DNA of 64,000 nt from Omphalotus guepiniiformis. Taxonomy: Eukaryota > Basidiomycota > Agaricomycetes > Agaricales > Omphalotaceae. The notes beneath the pieces are model-generated. The model was not told the origin of the DNA. It made no database searches and was given only the letters and a program-made list of their open reading frames with translations. The stretch lies in assembly GCA_028554645.1 (NCBI GenBank), contig JAQOOI010000014.1:1-64000 (forward strand), read 5' to 3'. Made by a program: the position numbers and the translations under genes. Below, in pieces: positions 33,154-44,356 of the stretch (positions are counted from its first letter, which is position 1; the number at the start of each line of letters is the position of its first letter).

Positions 33154-34023
33154 GTGAATCTACTTTGTATTTACACTCTACATGAGAGGCCGCGCGGCAT
33201 TTTTCTATTATACAGAGTCCCTTTTCTATTTTACTTTTTTGCGAACTTGAACATCGCGTCACCCCACCACCAAAGTCCAGCAACTCGGAAAAATAAGCAA
33301 CAACGCACGGTGCTGCAGGCTCTCGTTGAAGTCGCCGTCGCGGCTGTGCTAAATCTGCCTCAGCTTCATCCACCATCAACTGGCATTGGAGGGAAACACA
33401 AGAGTCTCAGGTGAGTAAAAAAGATGGTTAGTTGATGTTGGTTGGATGACTTCATTGTGTTTCTAGGTTTCATTTAGAGAAGACAAAGAGAATTTGTGGT
33501 GAAATGGATTCAGGTGGGGTCTGGGGAGATAGCAGAAGGGCTTGGACATCTACTAATGGGAACATAGAGAAGTTCAAGGAGGTCCTGATGAGGAGACTGT
33601 CAAGCAGCGAGGTGCCGGGAAAAATTTACGCGTTTCGCATATCGAACGGAGACCAGGGCGGGGACAGGTTGGAGACGTTGAAGGTGGGGCGAAGCATCGA
33701 TCCGGAGCGGCGGGAGAAAGAATGGAGGCGCCAGGAGCCGTCACAAACACATTTTTGGTACGACGCTATCCCTTGCCGACATTCCCATCGTGTGGAGGCT
33801 CTTCTGCATATCATCTTGGACGAAATGTGCACGGAGCGTCCTCGAGAACGTTGTGGCGATTGTACGTTACCGCTGCTCCTTGTTTCCGACTGGAACTGAC
33901 TCTCTATCAGGTAATCGATGCCACAGAGAAATCTTCAAATTCGAAGGGGAAGACGTATGGAACGGGAGTATCGCGGCGCTGGTAGACGAACTTGAGAAAT
34001 TGGTGACTTCCACGCACGGTTAA
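33154..34023 (+). CDS. T5orf172/GIY-YIG-like domain protein, right-arm copy, 254 aa
   Basis: Exons 33154-33410, 33467-33861 and 33911-34023 sum to 765 nt, 255 codons with the stop. Splices are GTGAGT...TCTAG and GTACGT...ATCAG. The second join restores CGDCNRCHREIFKF, a hallmark C-terminal segment. Earlier motifs: GKIYAFRI near residue 125, LKVGRSIDPERREKEW, and HRVEALLHIILDE. In the T5orf172 family these motifs correspond to a GIY-YIG-like fold (KVGR being the catalytic-type arginine motif). Such proteins are multi-copy in basidiomycetes; their role is not established. The start ATG at 33154 is the first in frame, but the N-terminus is hydrophobic and could be shorter. The left-arm copy at 1145-2015 appears equally intact. 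Confidence 0.8.
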
Positions 34024-35045
34024 CTTCCAATGTTGTTTTTTTGCTTTGTATCTCCTGCTTTGATCGACCTGTATCTACTAATGCTTTGCCTGCTTTCTAT
34101 ATTGTTTAGTTGTGTATCGTTATTCTTTACTTGTGTATCTCATACTTTTCTTTCATGGTATCATAAATGTGACCTTGTCGAACTGAAGCTCACACCTCTG
34201 CCTCCAAGTTACAAACATATATTGAATAATATCAAATTAATATATCAAACTATCTCAACTGCGAGTGCTCAAGGTCCTATCTGTGTGAGTCCACTCCTCG
34301 TTGCAATACAAAACGTATCATTTGATTTTGCAATCATTTGTGAATTCTCGAACTGGATTTGTATCTTGAAGACTCAGAAGAGCAAATATGGTGCTGTTTA
34401 TTGTAGCAAAATTTACATCCTTTCTTGCAAAAATGATTCTTTTATTGTCTGAAATAAATTATATTTATCCTCAATCTTTGTGCCCAAAAATGATTCCTTT
34501 TATTCTTGAAATAGTTTTTATATTATCCTCATCTTCGCAGGCAAAAATGATTCCCTTCATGCTTGCAATAGCTTATATACTTATCCTCAATTTTTGCCTG
34601 CAAAAATGTCACTTCTTATTGTGTATATATGTAAACATAATATCCGAAAAGATTCGGCAAAGATGCCGCCTCTTTGCCGCATCTTTTGCCCCAAAAATGT
34701 AATATTTGCGCTATCGAAAATAAGCTGACAAATTTGTCTTCCTTTTTGCCACGCCCATTTTTGCCACCAAAAATCTATGGGCCCCAGCAGTGTCACATCA
34801 GCATAATGTTTTCTAGTGGCCAAGCTCCACTGACTCATCATCGACATCCTTTGGCTCCGAGTCGTCGAAGAGAGCTTGAAGTTCTTCCTCGCGTCGACGC
34901 GTCTTGACGCTGAGTCAGCGAGGCTGTGTGATCCGCACGTGCATTACACCCCGGATAACGATCTCACGCCACAGACGTGTTACTCTTCCTTTCTGTTTCC
35001 TGCCGCAACGAACCTGAACGCGTCCCCACCACCATCGAGTTTCCA
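34024..35045. other. end of right arm and upstream region of RPA3
   Basis: 34024-34793 is AT-rich arm end with the degenerate 65-bp repeats and no gene. 34794-35045 is unique sequence and should hold the RPA3 promoter. Confidence 0.5.
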
Positions 35046-35587
35046 ATGGCCGACCAGATATCACCTCGTGTAAACTCTGCGATTATGCCACGATTCGTAG
35101 GAAAAATTGTTAGGCTTGCGTGCAAGGTTCTTACTGTTCGTGATATCCTGGTTTTTTTTCCCTGTAGAATAACGACGCTAACGCGGTCTTTGGTTGGGGT
35201 TGGTTCGATGGGATAGATGACGGAAAGCACGGTTACCGTTCAAGCTGCTGATGGAGGGGAGATTCTTGTACAATTTGCCGGGGTGAGTCTATCCTGGATA
35301 TAAAGTGGTATGCTATGCTATGCTACTCTGATTCTAACCGAGGTGGTTCTTGAAGGACTCTGGGATCACAAGTAAATTCGTTGAGATTATTGGGAATGTA
35401 GTTGATGAGACGACTATTAAAAAGGTTGGGATTATAAATCTAGGAGGGGATCTTGGTGAGCCACCCCCCATGTCGTCTTCTCCACCCGCTGAATCCTCTT
35501 TTTTTGTCTCGAATAGATATGCATATAGTCAACCGAACGATCGAGCTGATACATGATCCCCGCTTCTTCACCACTATCTTCTCTTAG
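35046..35587 (+). CDS. RPA3: replication protein A subunit 3 (RPA14)
   Basis: Start MADQISPRVNSAIM at 35046. Later exons give VTVQAADGGEILVQFAG, DSGITSKFVEIIGNVVDETTIK and MHIVNRTIELIHDP. This is the order seen in RPA3: one OB-fold beta barrel followed by a C-terminal helix that pairs with RPA1 and RPA2. The protein is about 115-120 aa, the usual size. Clear introns: GTGAGT at about 35284 ending at TTGAAG, and GTGAGC at about 35457 ending AATAG, which joins GGDL to DMHIV. The first intron (after 35130, ending before 35217) is less certain because no classic donor is evident. The role is the single-stranded DNA binding complex in replication and repair. Confidence 0.82.
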
Positions 35588-36525
35588 GGTCGTCGACGAT
35601 ACTGCTACCGCATTACCCACCGCGAAAAGTTCTTGTATGATTTCCCCTGCGTGCATGCCACATCGTGTTTGTTTCATCCGTCGTCGTCTCCGTGTATCTG
35701 TTATTACCGCTCGAATCCTATCAATTGGCAAACCATACGTTGACTTTTCACCTAGTTCATCAGAAGTCGAGGGTGCTGGCAACGTTGGCGCAAACGTGCG
35801 GCTTGTGATAGGTCTTGAAGAACAAAACTGGAGTCCGGCGTATTCGACACTGAAACCTTGCCCCTAAAAATCTGAAAAGCACGTTTCTGCAATTCGACTT
35901 GGTAGTTCCAGAGTTGAAACCACAGGTTCAATTGCCGGGTATCGAGCGCTTCATTCTTGATTTCTCTATACAGATGCAGTCACCACTAATTCAGTCACAG
36001 CAGCTTCTACCGAGAAGGAAAGACTTTGGAAAACCTACTTTTGCCAAAGTCAAAGTAAGCCTCTGTATTTCCGATTCCAGGTTATTGCTGAGTACTTTTA
36101 CTATTGACTCTATCGGATAGTCGCATTGCGCCTCTGGGAATGACTAGGACTCAGGAAACATACGATTCTGAAGCCAAATTCCGAGCACGATATAGAATAT
36201 ATCGAGGCATCCCGTAGGCCGTCGACGAGCCTCCGCTGCATGTTCATACCATGCCAACGAAGGACTTGAGCACAAAATCGTTCGTCGCTGTTCACTTCAC
36301 TTCACTGCTTGCGCCGTCTTGAACTGTAAACCATCGCCAGCGCTTGGGATGGGCGGCTCGCGTTGGCAGATAGACGCTGGATAGACGCTTGACGTCCCAC
36401 GCGACCATATGACGTCATATGAGCACGGATTGGTAATCGCAGGTTCACCCCCTCGGCCAAACGCGGTGTTCTTTTACTCTTATAAGAATCTACCACCAAC
36501 ATATTCGAATTCGCAAACGAACACA
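35588..36525. other. RPA3 to aldo/keto reductase interval; unresolved minus-strand ORFs
   Basis: Minus-strand frames around 35600-36000 look protein-like (for example a helix with LWNYQVELQKRAFQ) and could be a small convergent gene. I could not find a consistent splice model or a family. The AKR promoter should lie in 36300-36525. Confidence 0.3.
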
Positions 36526-38361
36526 ATGAAATACGGTAAGATCCTCTATTATATCTCTTAGCGATTTTAGTATTATTACTGATTTATTTGAATATTGTTT
36601 AGTACGTTTGGGAAATTCCGGATTGAAAGTCTCTAAAATCATCTTGGGATGTATGTCGTATGGGACGCCAGATTGGCAGGACTGGGTACTTCCTGAGGAG
36701 GAAGGTATTAAGCACATTAAAGCTGCCTACGAATTTTCCACTTTCATAAAAGGCGGGTGATTACTGATGTGATAGTTCAATAGCTACGATGCTGGGATAA
36801 ACACCTTTGATACTGCCAATGCGAGTGCATATTGGTGTAATTCTGTTCCTTATACGCTAATAACGCCTCCTTAGACTTACTCCAATGGTTTATCAGAAGT
36901 CATTCTTGGGAAGGCTATCAAACAGCACAACATCCCAAGAGACAATATCGTTGTAATGACTAAAGTACGATGTTATCGGTTCCTCTCAACAATATTTGAC
37001 CATTTTGTATTAGGTGTTCTTTGCCGTTGGAGACACCCCTTCTTCTCTTGTGATGGGTAGCATGGGCACCCAACTTGACGAGATGGGCTATGTCAATCGA
37101 CATGGATTAAGCCGAAAGGTTCGCATTCATATAGTTGAATACTCTCTATCGCTGACACGAGCGATTTTTTCTTCTCAAGCATATCTTCGAATCCGTCAAA
37201 CATAGCTTAGAACGCCTACAGCTCGATTATGTTGATCTTCTTCAATGTCACATTGTTTATCCTTTTGTACGATTTACTTCTGACTTTAGGCTCTCACAGG
37301 TCACAGATTTGACGAAGATACCCCGATCGAGGAAACGGTAAAAGCCTTTTTGGTCAAACATATGAAAGTTGTAGAATCTCACGAGCAATCCAGATGCAAG
37401 CTCTTCATGATGTCGTAAAGGCAGGCTACGCTCGTTACATTGGAATGTCCTCCTGTTTCGCGTATCAATGTATGTACCTCGTTTCTCAGCTGGGTGACAG
37501 GATCTGATGCAACGTCCTTCATCACAGTCCACGCAATGCAGAGTAATTTCTGTTGCCGTCGCAGAGTATCTCACGTACTGAATTGAAAATTAGATTATGC
37601 CATTCAAAATGGCTTGACGCCCTTCATTTCAATGCAGAATCATTACAATCTTGTCTATAGAGAGGAAGAAAGAGAGATGTTCCCAACGTTGAAGGTATGC
37701 AATATTGCCGCTTCCGCGGGCCGGGTGTTCATATCGTGCGCAGCATTTCGGAGTTGGCTCAATCCCATGGTCTCCCATGGCTAGAGGTCTGCTCACTCGT
37801 CCTCTAGACCAGAAAACTACGCGTAGCGGATCCGACAGGTACAGTCTCCCATACAATTTGACCCTAAGCCCAACCTCATTTCACCCTCTTGTCATGTAGG
37901 ATGATCAAGCGTGTCGGCGAAGCAGAGTCCACTACTGAAATTGTCAAACGGCAAGTTTCCCAGATATTTCCATATATTCGGTAACCTTCATGTTTCCTCG
38001 GACAGCGTCGAAGAAATTGCAACAAAGAAAGGCGTGAAGATGCCTCAAGTAGCTCTTGCTTGGGTCATGGGTCGCGATGGTGAGTCAGCTACTTTTGCTT
38101 GTCAAGCCGAAAATATAGTTGACATCTTCCATATACTCTAGGTGTAACGGCTCCTATTGTCGGCACCACGAGCCTTGAGAACATGAACGATCTCATTGGT
38201 GCGTTGTCGTCTTACTTCTCTCCTTAATTTAAGTTTTTGACTTGGTCGTCTCATCGCAATTGATGTATCTCATTGGTGCTGTCAATGTCGAACTCACGGA
38301 AGATGAAATGAAGTATCTCGAGGAACCGTATAAGCCCCGAGCCATTGTTGGTCATATGTAA
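36526..38361 (+). CDS. aldo/keto reductase
   Basis: Multi-exon gene starting MKY at 36526 (a tiny first exon with intron donor GTAAGA) and ending AIVGHM at 38361. Conserved AKR blocks in order: [30 protein letters not shown] with the catalytic-type aspartate; [14 protein letters not shown] with the catalytic tyrosine; DNIVVMTK with the lysine; [15 protein letters not shown]; an [20 protein letters not shown] strand; SPMARGLL; and the cofactor-binding end [11 protein letters not shown]. The layout resembles fungal yakc/aryl-alcohol-dehydrogenase-type AKRs, NADPH-dependent reductases of carbonyl compounds. At 36740-36790 the predicted join leaves a few extra residues before [10 protein letters not shown] did not resolve it. 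It is convergent with the transcription factor gene downstream. Confidence 0.86.
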
Positions 38362-39873
38362 GGGTTCCGAGGACTGTCCCCAAGTAAAGTATGTGTACCT
38401 AGGCCGAATGCCGCAGAATGAAAGAAGTCTAGTTTCTTTCCACACTTGACAGAACGACAGAAGGTAGAAGTTTCATTAGTTCCCGGTCTAGGAAATAGTG
38501 ACCCTCAAGTTTTGGGCTATAACTACCAAGTCAAAAATACTGGGCGTCCGCGTCATGCTCGACTCTCAGGTTATTTCACAGCCTGGTTGTGCGGCAATTG
38601 ACAATATAGCCTACGTGGTTCCAATCCCTTGCCTGATGAAACATGACAGTCACTGAGACGTATGACATGGGAGGACGAACCCAAGTAACCACCCACCACC
38701 GTGTCGCGTATGCTTCAGTCCTTCTGGTATTGAACTATAGAATCTTTGTAGAAAAGGTGACTTCTATTTCTCGTCAGGAAGCGATTCAACGTCCATCTTG
38801 TCGATTTTCCTCATGGGTAGTTGTAACGTCGTTGGCACGACCAAGGGTTATCAGGGATTCAGAATCTCTCTTCTATTTTGACCATGCGCATTGCCCCAGC
38901 GGTCAGTTTTAACCATAATTGAAATCTAAATACTGTTATGCATCCTTACAATGCAAAACAGTACGAGACTCGCTTCAATCAATAATCTTGAATTGAGGAT
39001 TGAGGCTCTTTGTCAGTGAAGCAGAAAATTTGTCTGTCGAGGAGACGATGTAGAAAAGTTGGGGTCGACATTGAGATGAAGCGTGATTCGGGACAGAATG
39101 CCAGAATCTACCGCAACTTCGAGTCCAAAAGTTCAATGTTTCAATGCAACGAGTATACTTCCGAGTCCGTTGGACTTTCCTTGGCTTGGCGAAAATCAAC
39201 GAGCGAGTCATATCTTGAGTTCTTGTAATTAATATGTACTGATATGTACTACTGATGCAGTATTACAGTGGTATGGCGTCGAAAGAAGGAAGTTTCAGGA
39301 TGCAACATCCGGATGTACTACTAGCCCAAGGTGCTTAGTGGGGAGTCATACACCCGAGACAGTGGTGGACTGCATTAGCCAGTGTCACGCCGAGGAGTAC
39401 TAAGTATGTTGATTGACTCGTGTCGGCTCCCTATTTTCGGTACTCACGAGAATCCATTGGTACGTTTTCGCTAGTTTAGCTAAATTATCGTTGTCTGATC
39501 GCAATGATGTATTACCTGATAGTCCTCCTATCCATGAAATCTACCGACGCAGGATCAGAATCATGCAGGATCTCCCGAGGCTTCCGAGAGCATAAAAGGT
39601 CAACCATGCTCAGCAAAATATGAATAACACCAAACCAAAACAGCTATTGTAATACTTTCAACTAATAACAACATAGATCATATGGTTTACAACAAAGGAA
39701 AATACAGAAGTTTCATCCCCACCCCCTGGTAGCTACGACTACAAGAATATATGATTAATGAATGGTGAATTCGTAACGAGAACCAAGCAATTGTGGGAGG
39801 CTAAGAGCTTCCACGATTGAACTCATCCGTCGCAATAAGAATAGATACACAGTAAGGACAGAAAGCATGGGAG
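38362..39873. other. intergenic, nothing recognised
   Basis: 1.5 kb between two convergent genes. No frame with recognisable protein motifs. Confidence 0.5.
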
Positions 39874-42800
39874 TTATAGCGATTGGGCTCTCAAAGCAGA
39901 AGGTATATTACAATCTGGATGAACAGGCGGTTCAAGGCCTGCGGATCCGCACGCTTTGATCAGCTGTTCGCGAAGGATATCACAGTGATGTTGCTGGACT
40001 AAACATGGAACAGGTACAGTGAGCTCAACATACACAGCAAAAAAGGCGATGACAGGAGACGTACGCGAACAAGGCCAAAGAGCATTCATCACGTCGACAG
40101 GGACAATGATGGACTTGGCTAAATCCAGGGCATTGATGAGAGAACGATCGTTATGGAACAACATGAGACAACTGCAGACATGGAAGGAAAAGAGTGAGAG
40201 TGAGATGAAGACAGCTGGAATGGAAGGTTCTGAAAATGGCACTTGCATTGAAAGCTGATTCGAGAACCACGTTGCTTGGAATGGTCGTCTGGTAAGTTGG
40301 TGTCCTTGAAGATCCGATATGTCTTGTATGCCGAGTTTTACGCGTTTAATGACCTGATCTTGGTGATAAACTTGTCACGAGATTTAGCAAACGGCGGCCT
40401 TTGGTGACGTTAGGTTGTGAAAGGACTTACTCCAGTCCTGAGCCTGCCTACGATTGAAGATTCGGCTTCTGCTGGACAAGCCTTGTAAGCTGCGGGTGGC
40501 AAGGTGAGGTTTTACACAAGGCAACCTACTCATTCGGAGATAAGACAGACCTGCGAAGGACTTGCGTGACAGTAATGCGTATACTGGGGGGTTAGGAAGT
40601 CAGTACTCGGTCATTGAACAAATGCTCAAGCCACGAGGGTAACCCACTTGTAAATGTATTCTCTCGTCATGTAAATGAGCGAGGTGTCGAGGTTACAGAC
40701 ATGCATATCAAGCGTGTCCTGAAGCAACTGAGTTTCATTCCAGGTCTCTTGAGCGAGCTCAGCTTGATCTTCTTCAGAGACCGGGTCGGTTAAAAGGCGA
40801 CAGCTGTAATTCCAAAGAAGCATGCTTCGGCAGTACAACGCCCAAACAGAGTCCTTGGTCGAATGTGAATCGGCCGAGCGATATATAGGGGACACGCGAT
40901 CCACCACTTCACCAGGAAACAGTAAGGCAAACTAATAGCAGTGAGTGAGTGAGTGAGTGGCAATGTTCTTGCAGCGGGGGTAGCGCAGTGAAACACATAC
41001 ACTGCTTGGGTCGCTCAAGTAAAGAGCGGGGCACTCGCGTTCAAAAGCGGTGCATTGGGCATTATAAGTTGCGACGAGGCCGACAGCACACCAACAGAGT
41101 CTTCGACATTCTTCGTCGCGAATCTGTACGTCCGTCCAGGACGAGTCCCACGGCAGAGGGTACGACCATGAAGTGTAGGGATCAGGTGGATGCGCGGCGT
41201 CCACAGGTATACAGTCACACTTCCTGTCCCGGTCGTCTGGACCGGAGGCTCGGCTACATGGTACGCCGCCCTGCGGATAAACATCTACATCAGGGTCGCT
41301 GGCATCGATAGTGGTAAGGCCGAGTTGATGAATGATGTTGTCAAGGAAAACCAGAGAACGAGCTACACGGTCCGGATTGTATTGAGGGTGGACAGACATC
41401 TCAAAGAGCGTCAATATCTACCAGAAGACCCCCGATATTAGAAAATATGTAGGCGTTAGAGATATCAATGAAAGACTGACCAGAGCAGCTTCAGCCAAAG
41501 TAGCGTCAACCCAGTCAGAACGCCAAGCCGCCTCCAGAGCGCCTTGAGCAGACTCCCGGAACATCAAGGCCCGGTCCCGGCCCTCCGGACCACCTTCCGC
41601 CTGGCTCGACTTCATGAGGGTGGCCAGTGCTAAGGCAGAAAGAATGAAGGCGGGCTGAATGTTGTAGCGATCTTCTGGGTGGTATAAAATCTCCAAGAAG
41701 TATTCCAGGTTGAGGAAAGACAGCCAGTGGCCTGTGTCAGAAAAGCTTACGCGGCGTCAGACTGGGAGGCACGAGTTTAGAATGACGCACAGGGTACTTA
41801 CAGGTATTGTATGCTAGAAGCAATGTCCTGTATCCTGGGGGGGTTTAGTTGAGCACATGTATAGTTGAGAGGTCATGGAAAGTACTGACGGCCAAGAAAC
41901 AAGAAATTCGTTCCACCATTGCCTCTGCTGCGTCTCCACTTTAGGAGAAGGCGGGGAAGGAAACTTGGTATGCACAGCCCGTTGAGGTGAATGAAGGACG
42001 TTCATGTCAAGCTGTCGGGGGTAGGATGCTTTGTATGACACTTGGTCATACGCGTAAGGGAGGAATCTTCGTGTTGCAGGAGACTGTTCAGGCTGAGAAG
42101 AGATAAGTTCACTTTTTCTAGGTTTAGAGCACGATTAAATACCTTCACAAGCAAAGACTCCTCAGTAGATATACGCAACCCAGTTGGTGATACAGGTGAA
42201 TGAGAACCTTGATACGAAGTCGGAGCGTCCTGTAGACGATCGCCATGCCTAGTTAATGACGGGGAGCGCTTTGAGTCTGCCATGTTCTCCTTGACTTTGG
42301 ATGGTGCAGAGTCCCGCGTATCCGAGGCACGATCTACAGCGGTCTTCTTGCGTTTAGATGGAGGAGGAGCAGATCCGTCTGCTGGCCGCTTTTTACATGA
42401 CCGTTGTCGGGTCCCAGGACGCTTATCTGGACCTCTTCGTTTTGGTACAGCATCATACTCGCATACGTTAGATCGTCGGACGCAGTTGTTGCATACGGGC
42501 CTTGTAGAGTCACACCGTATTTTGCGACTACGGCTGAAGAGGAGAGAAGTTGTTAGCATTCCGTTAAAAAGGGTTAATGAAAGAACGCTGGTATAATGAA
42601 GGAGAACTTACCACTGACGACAAGCTATGACAACAGTAGATATCTCCTTCCGATCTCGCGGACGATTCGAGGGTATACTAGTGGAAGTTTCTGGACGTTC
42701 TCCAGCGGACACCGGGGGAGGACGATGATCCCCGTCCATAGACATACTTCCACTCGGCCGGGTATATGTTGGGTCATGAGATTGTCCACCAGACAACCGT

Positions 42801-43298
42801 CGTTCAGAAGAGTTATACCTAAAATCAACAATTTCGCCTCCTTGAGCAGGATGTGAGAGACGCGGATTCACCGGCGAATGAGAGAGGTATTGAGTTCCAA
42901 GCTGGTTACGAGCTGGAATCGAGAAATTGGAAGAAAACGTGACGTGCTGGCCGCTTGGATTCGGGGTTTCTAGTGTAGTATCAATTAGCGGTGGTTGTTG
43001 CACGATTAGTGTCGATGTCGACGGGTAGTCAAATTGTGCGGCGAGTATACTTGCGGCATCTTGAATGTCAACTTGATCAGGATACCGGACTTTATTGGAC
43101 GGAAGCAGATGAGAACTTTGAAAATGGGATAAAACGCATCGGTAACAACTCACAATCGCTGCCGTGGGGGCGTGGAAACTGTGCTCCGAATACTGGTGAA
43201 TGGAGACCCGAACCCTCCTCGCTGGACTGAGGACCTTCCTCGCTCATGTGTGGCTGCTGAAAGGGTGAATAGACGTCGCTGTTGAGACTTGCGACCAT
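39874..43298 (-). CDS. Zn2Cys6 fungal transcription factor
   Basis: Start MVASLNSDVYSPF at 43298. The first intron (donor GTGAGT near 43153, acceptor AAAG) joins HGSD to FRYPDQ. A second intron at about 42613-42536 splits the zinc cluster; after removal it reads A-C-R-Q-C-R-S-R-K-I-R-C then V-C-N-N-C-V-R-R-S-N-V-C, i.e. C-X2-C-X6-C-X6-C-X2-C-X6-C. A basic, proline-rich linker follows (KRRGPDKRPG, PPPSKRKK). Downstream exons carry the fungal-specific transcription factor middle region: QYNPDRVARSLVFLDNIIHQLG, EECRRLCWCAVGL and ALLF-type helices. The last exon ends at 39874 after LINALDLAKSIIVPVDVMNALWP. Nuclear DNA-binding regulator; targets unknown. Exact borders of the middle exons were not fixed. 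Confidence 0.84.
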
Positions 43299-43809
43299 GG
43301 TGGTATGAAAAATGCGAGTTGCAAAGGGTATGCCGAGTGGTCTAGGTCAGGGCGTAAGGCCACGCGAGATAGTAGAAGGGGTTAAAGGTTTGTGCCCACG
43401 GTGACAAGCTCCACCACAAAGATGCTTGATACCTTCTGAGGGTGATAGAACCGAAGATAAGAAGATCAGCTAAACATATGTGTTCACGAAATGACAAGTG
43501 AAGACACAGAAAATAAACGAAAAAGAAAGTTGGAAAGTGAAAGGAGATGGTTTGGCAGGATAGAAACCTCGTATTCCAACCGTGGATAACTTTCTTCAAC
43601 GCATGTAAGCAGCATTGAAACCCTGGAGCCAATGAGCGAACCGGCGAGATGTCGGTAAGATTTCAGAAAAAATGTAAAAAACATAACTCCATTCGGAATT
43701 TGAATGCCACATGTTTTTCACTTCCTACCATTTATGGAATAAAATTCCCGCCAGCCGGACCCAGTAATTCGGATTGTACCTGCACGCTGCTCACGTGGCG
43801 TTACAACTA

Positions 43810-44152
43810 TGAAATATCGTCCTAAGGGTCTCACGGGCCTGAGTCCGGTCAGACGAGAAAAAGGGCGAGAGAAATTCTACATTCCGAGAAGTATCTACGA
43901 CACCTAAATATTGTAGCTACCAACTACGCAATGCTACGGAATCCGCTATCTAAGTGTACGCAGTTGGGAGAACAAGAGAAATAAGACATAGATGAATAAG
44001 TCAAGTAGAGAACAAGAAAGATAAATGAAATACTACTCGCAGTTATCAGCAAACGTTGAGTAATTATGCTTACAGTATGGCGGCGCCAGATATGGTAGTA
44101 ACGATACAGCCTCCCGGCTTAGCCTCCGTGCGTTAATATTGATGATACAACA
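43810..44152 (-). repeat. 3' LTR of the minus-strand gypsy element
   Basis: 343 bp. Every difference from the 5' LTR is an indel: homopolymer length in six places and an ACT unit in one. Confidence 0.92.
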
Positions 44153-44356
44153 TAACCCCCTTGTTAAGGCTTTTGCTCCGGAAAAAAAGCAGAAGATTGG
44201 TGGGCTTGAAATATCAGATATTAGAACGAAAAGAAAAGGAAATAAAGCCAAATTAAAAAAGAAGGAAAAATTTAAGTTGGAATGGCATAGATGAGCGCGT
44301 TAGCTAAGCACAATTGAAGCGGAGTTTGAATATGCTGTTGACGCGTCCTCGTCCGT

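Larger units (their letters stand above)
26819..34793 (-). repeat. right arm of inverted repeat (uninterrupted)
   Basis: 7975 bp, reverse complement of the two left-arm segments. It preserves the pre-insertion sequence at 29300-29315, which shows exactly where the retrotransposon entered the left arm. All recognisable genes in the arm point outward, away from the 4-kb spacer. Confidence 0.95.

Noticed and set aside
374..34793. The whole inverted repeat as one DNA transposon with giant terminal inverted repeats
   Set aside because: No target duplication at the outer ends (CTCTTC before 374, CACATC after 34793), no transposase in the spacer, and arms of 8 kb are far longer than usual.
374..34793. 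Pure assembly artefact from a read covering both strands
   Set aside because: The arms differ by a 14.4-kb insertion, a 148-bp duplication, substitutions and indels, and a 4-kb unique spacer separates them. Misjoined haplotypes remain possible and are listed as a check.
374..34793. Helitron carrying captured genes
   Set aside because: No Rep-helicase gene and no convincing 5'-TC and 3'-CTRR ends with a terminal hairpin.
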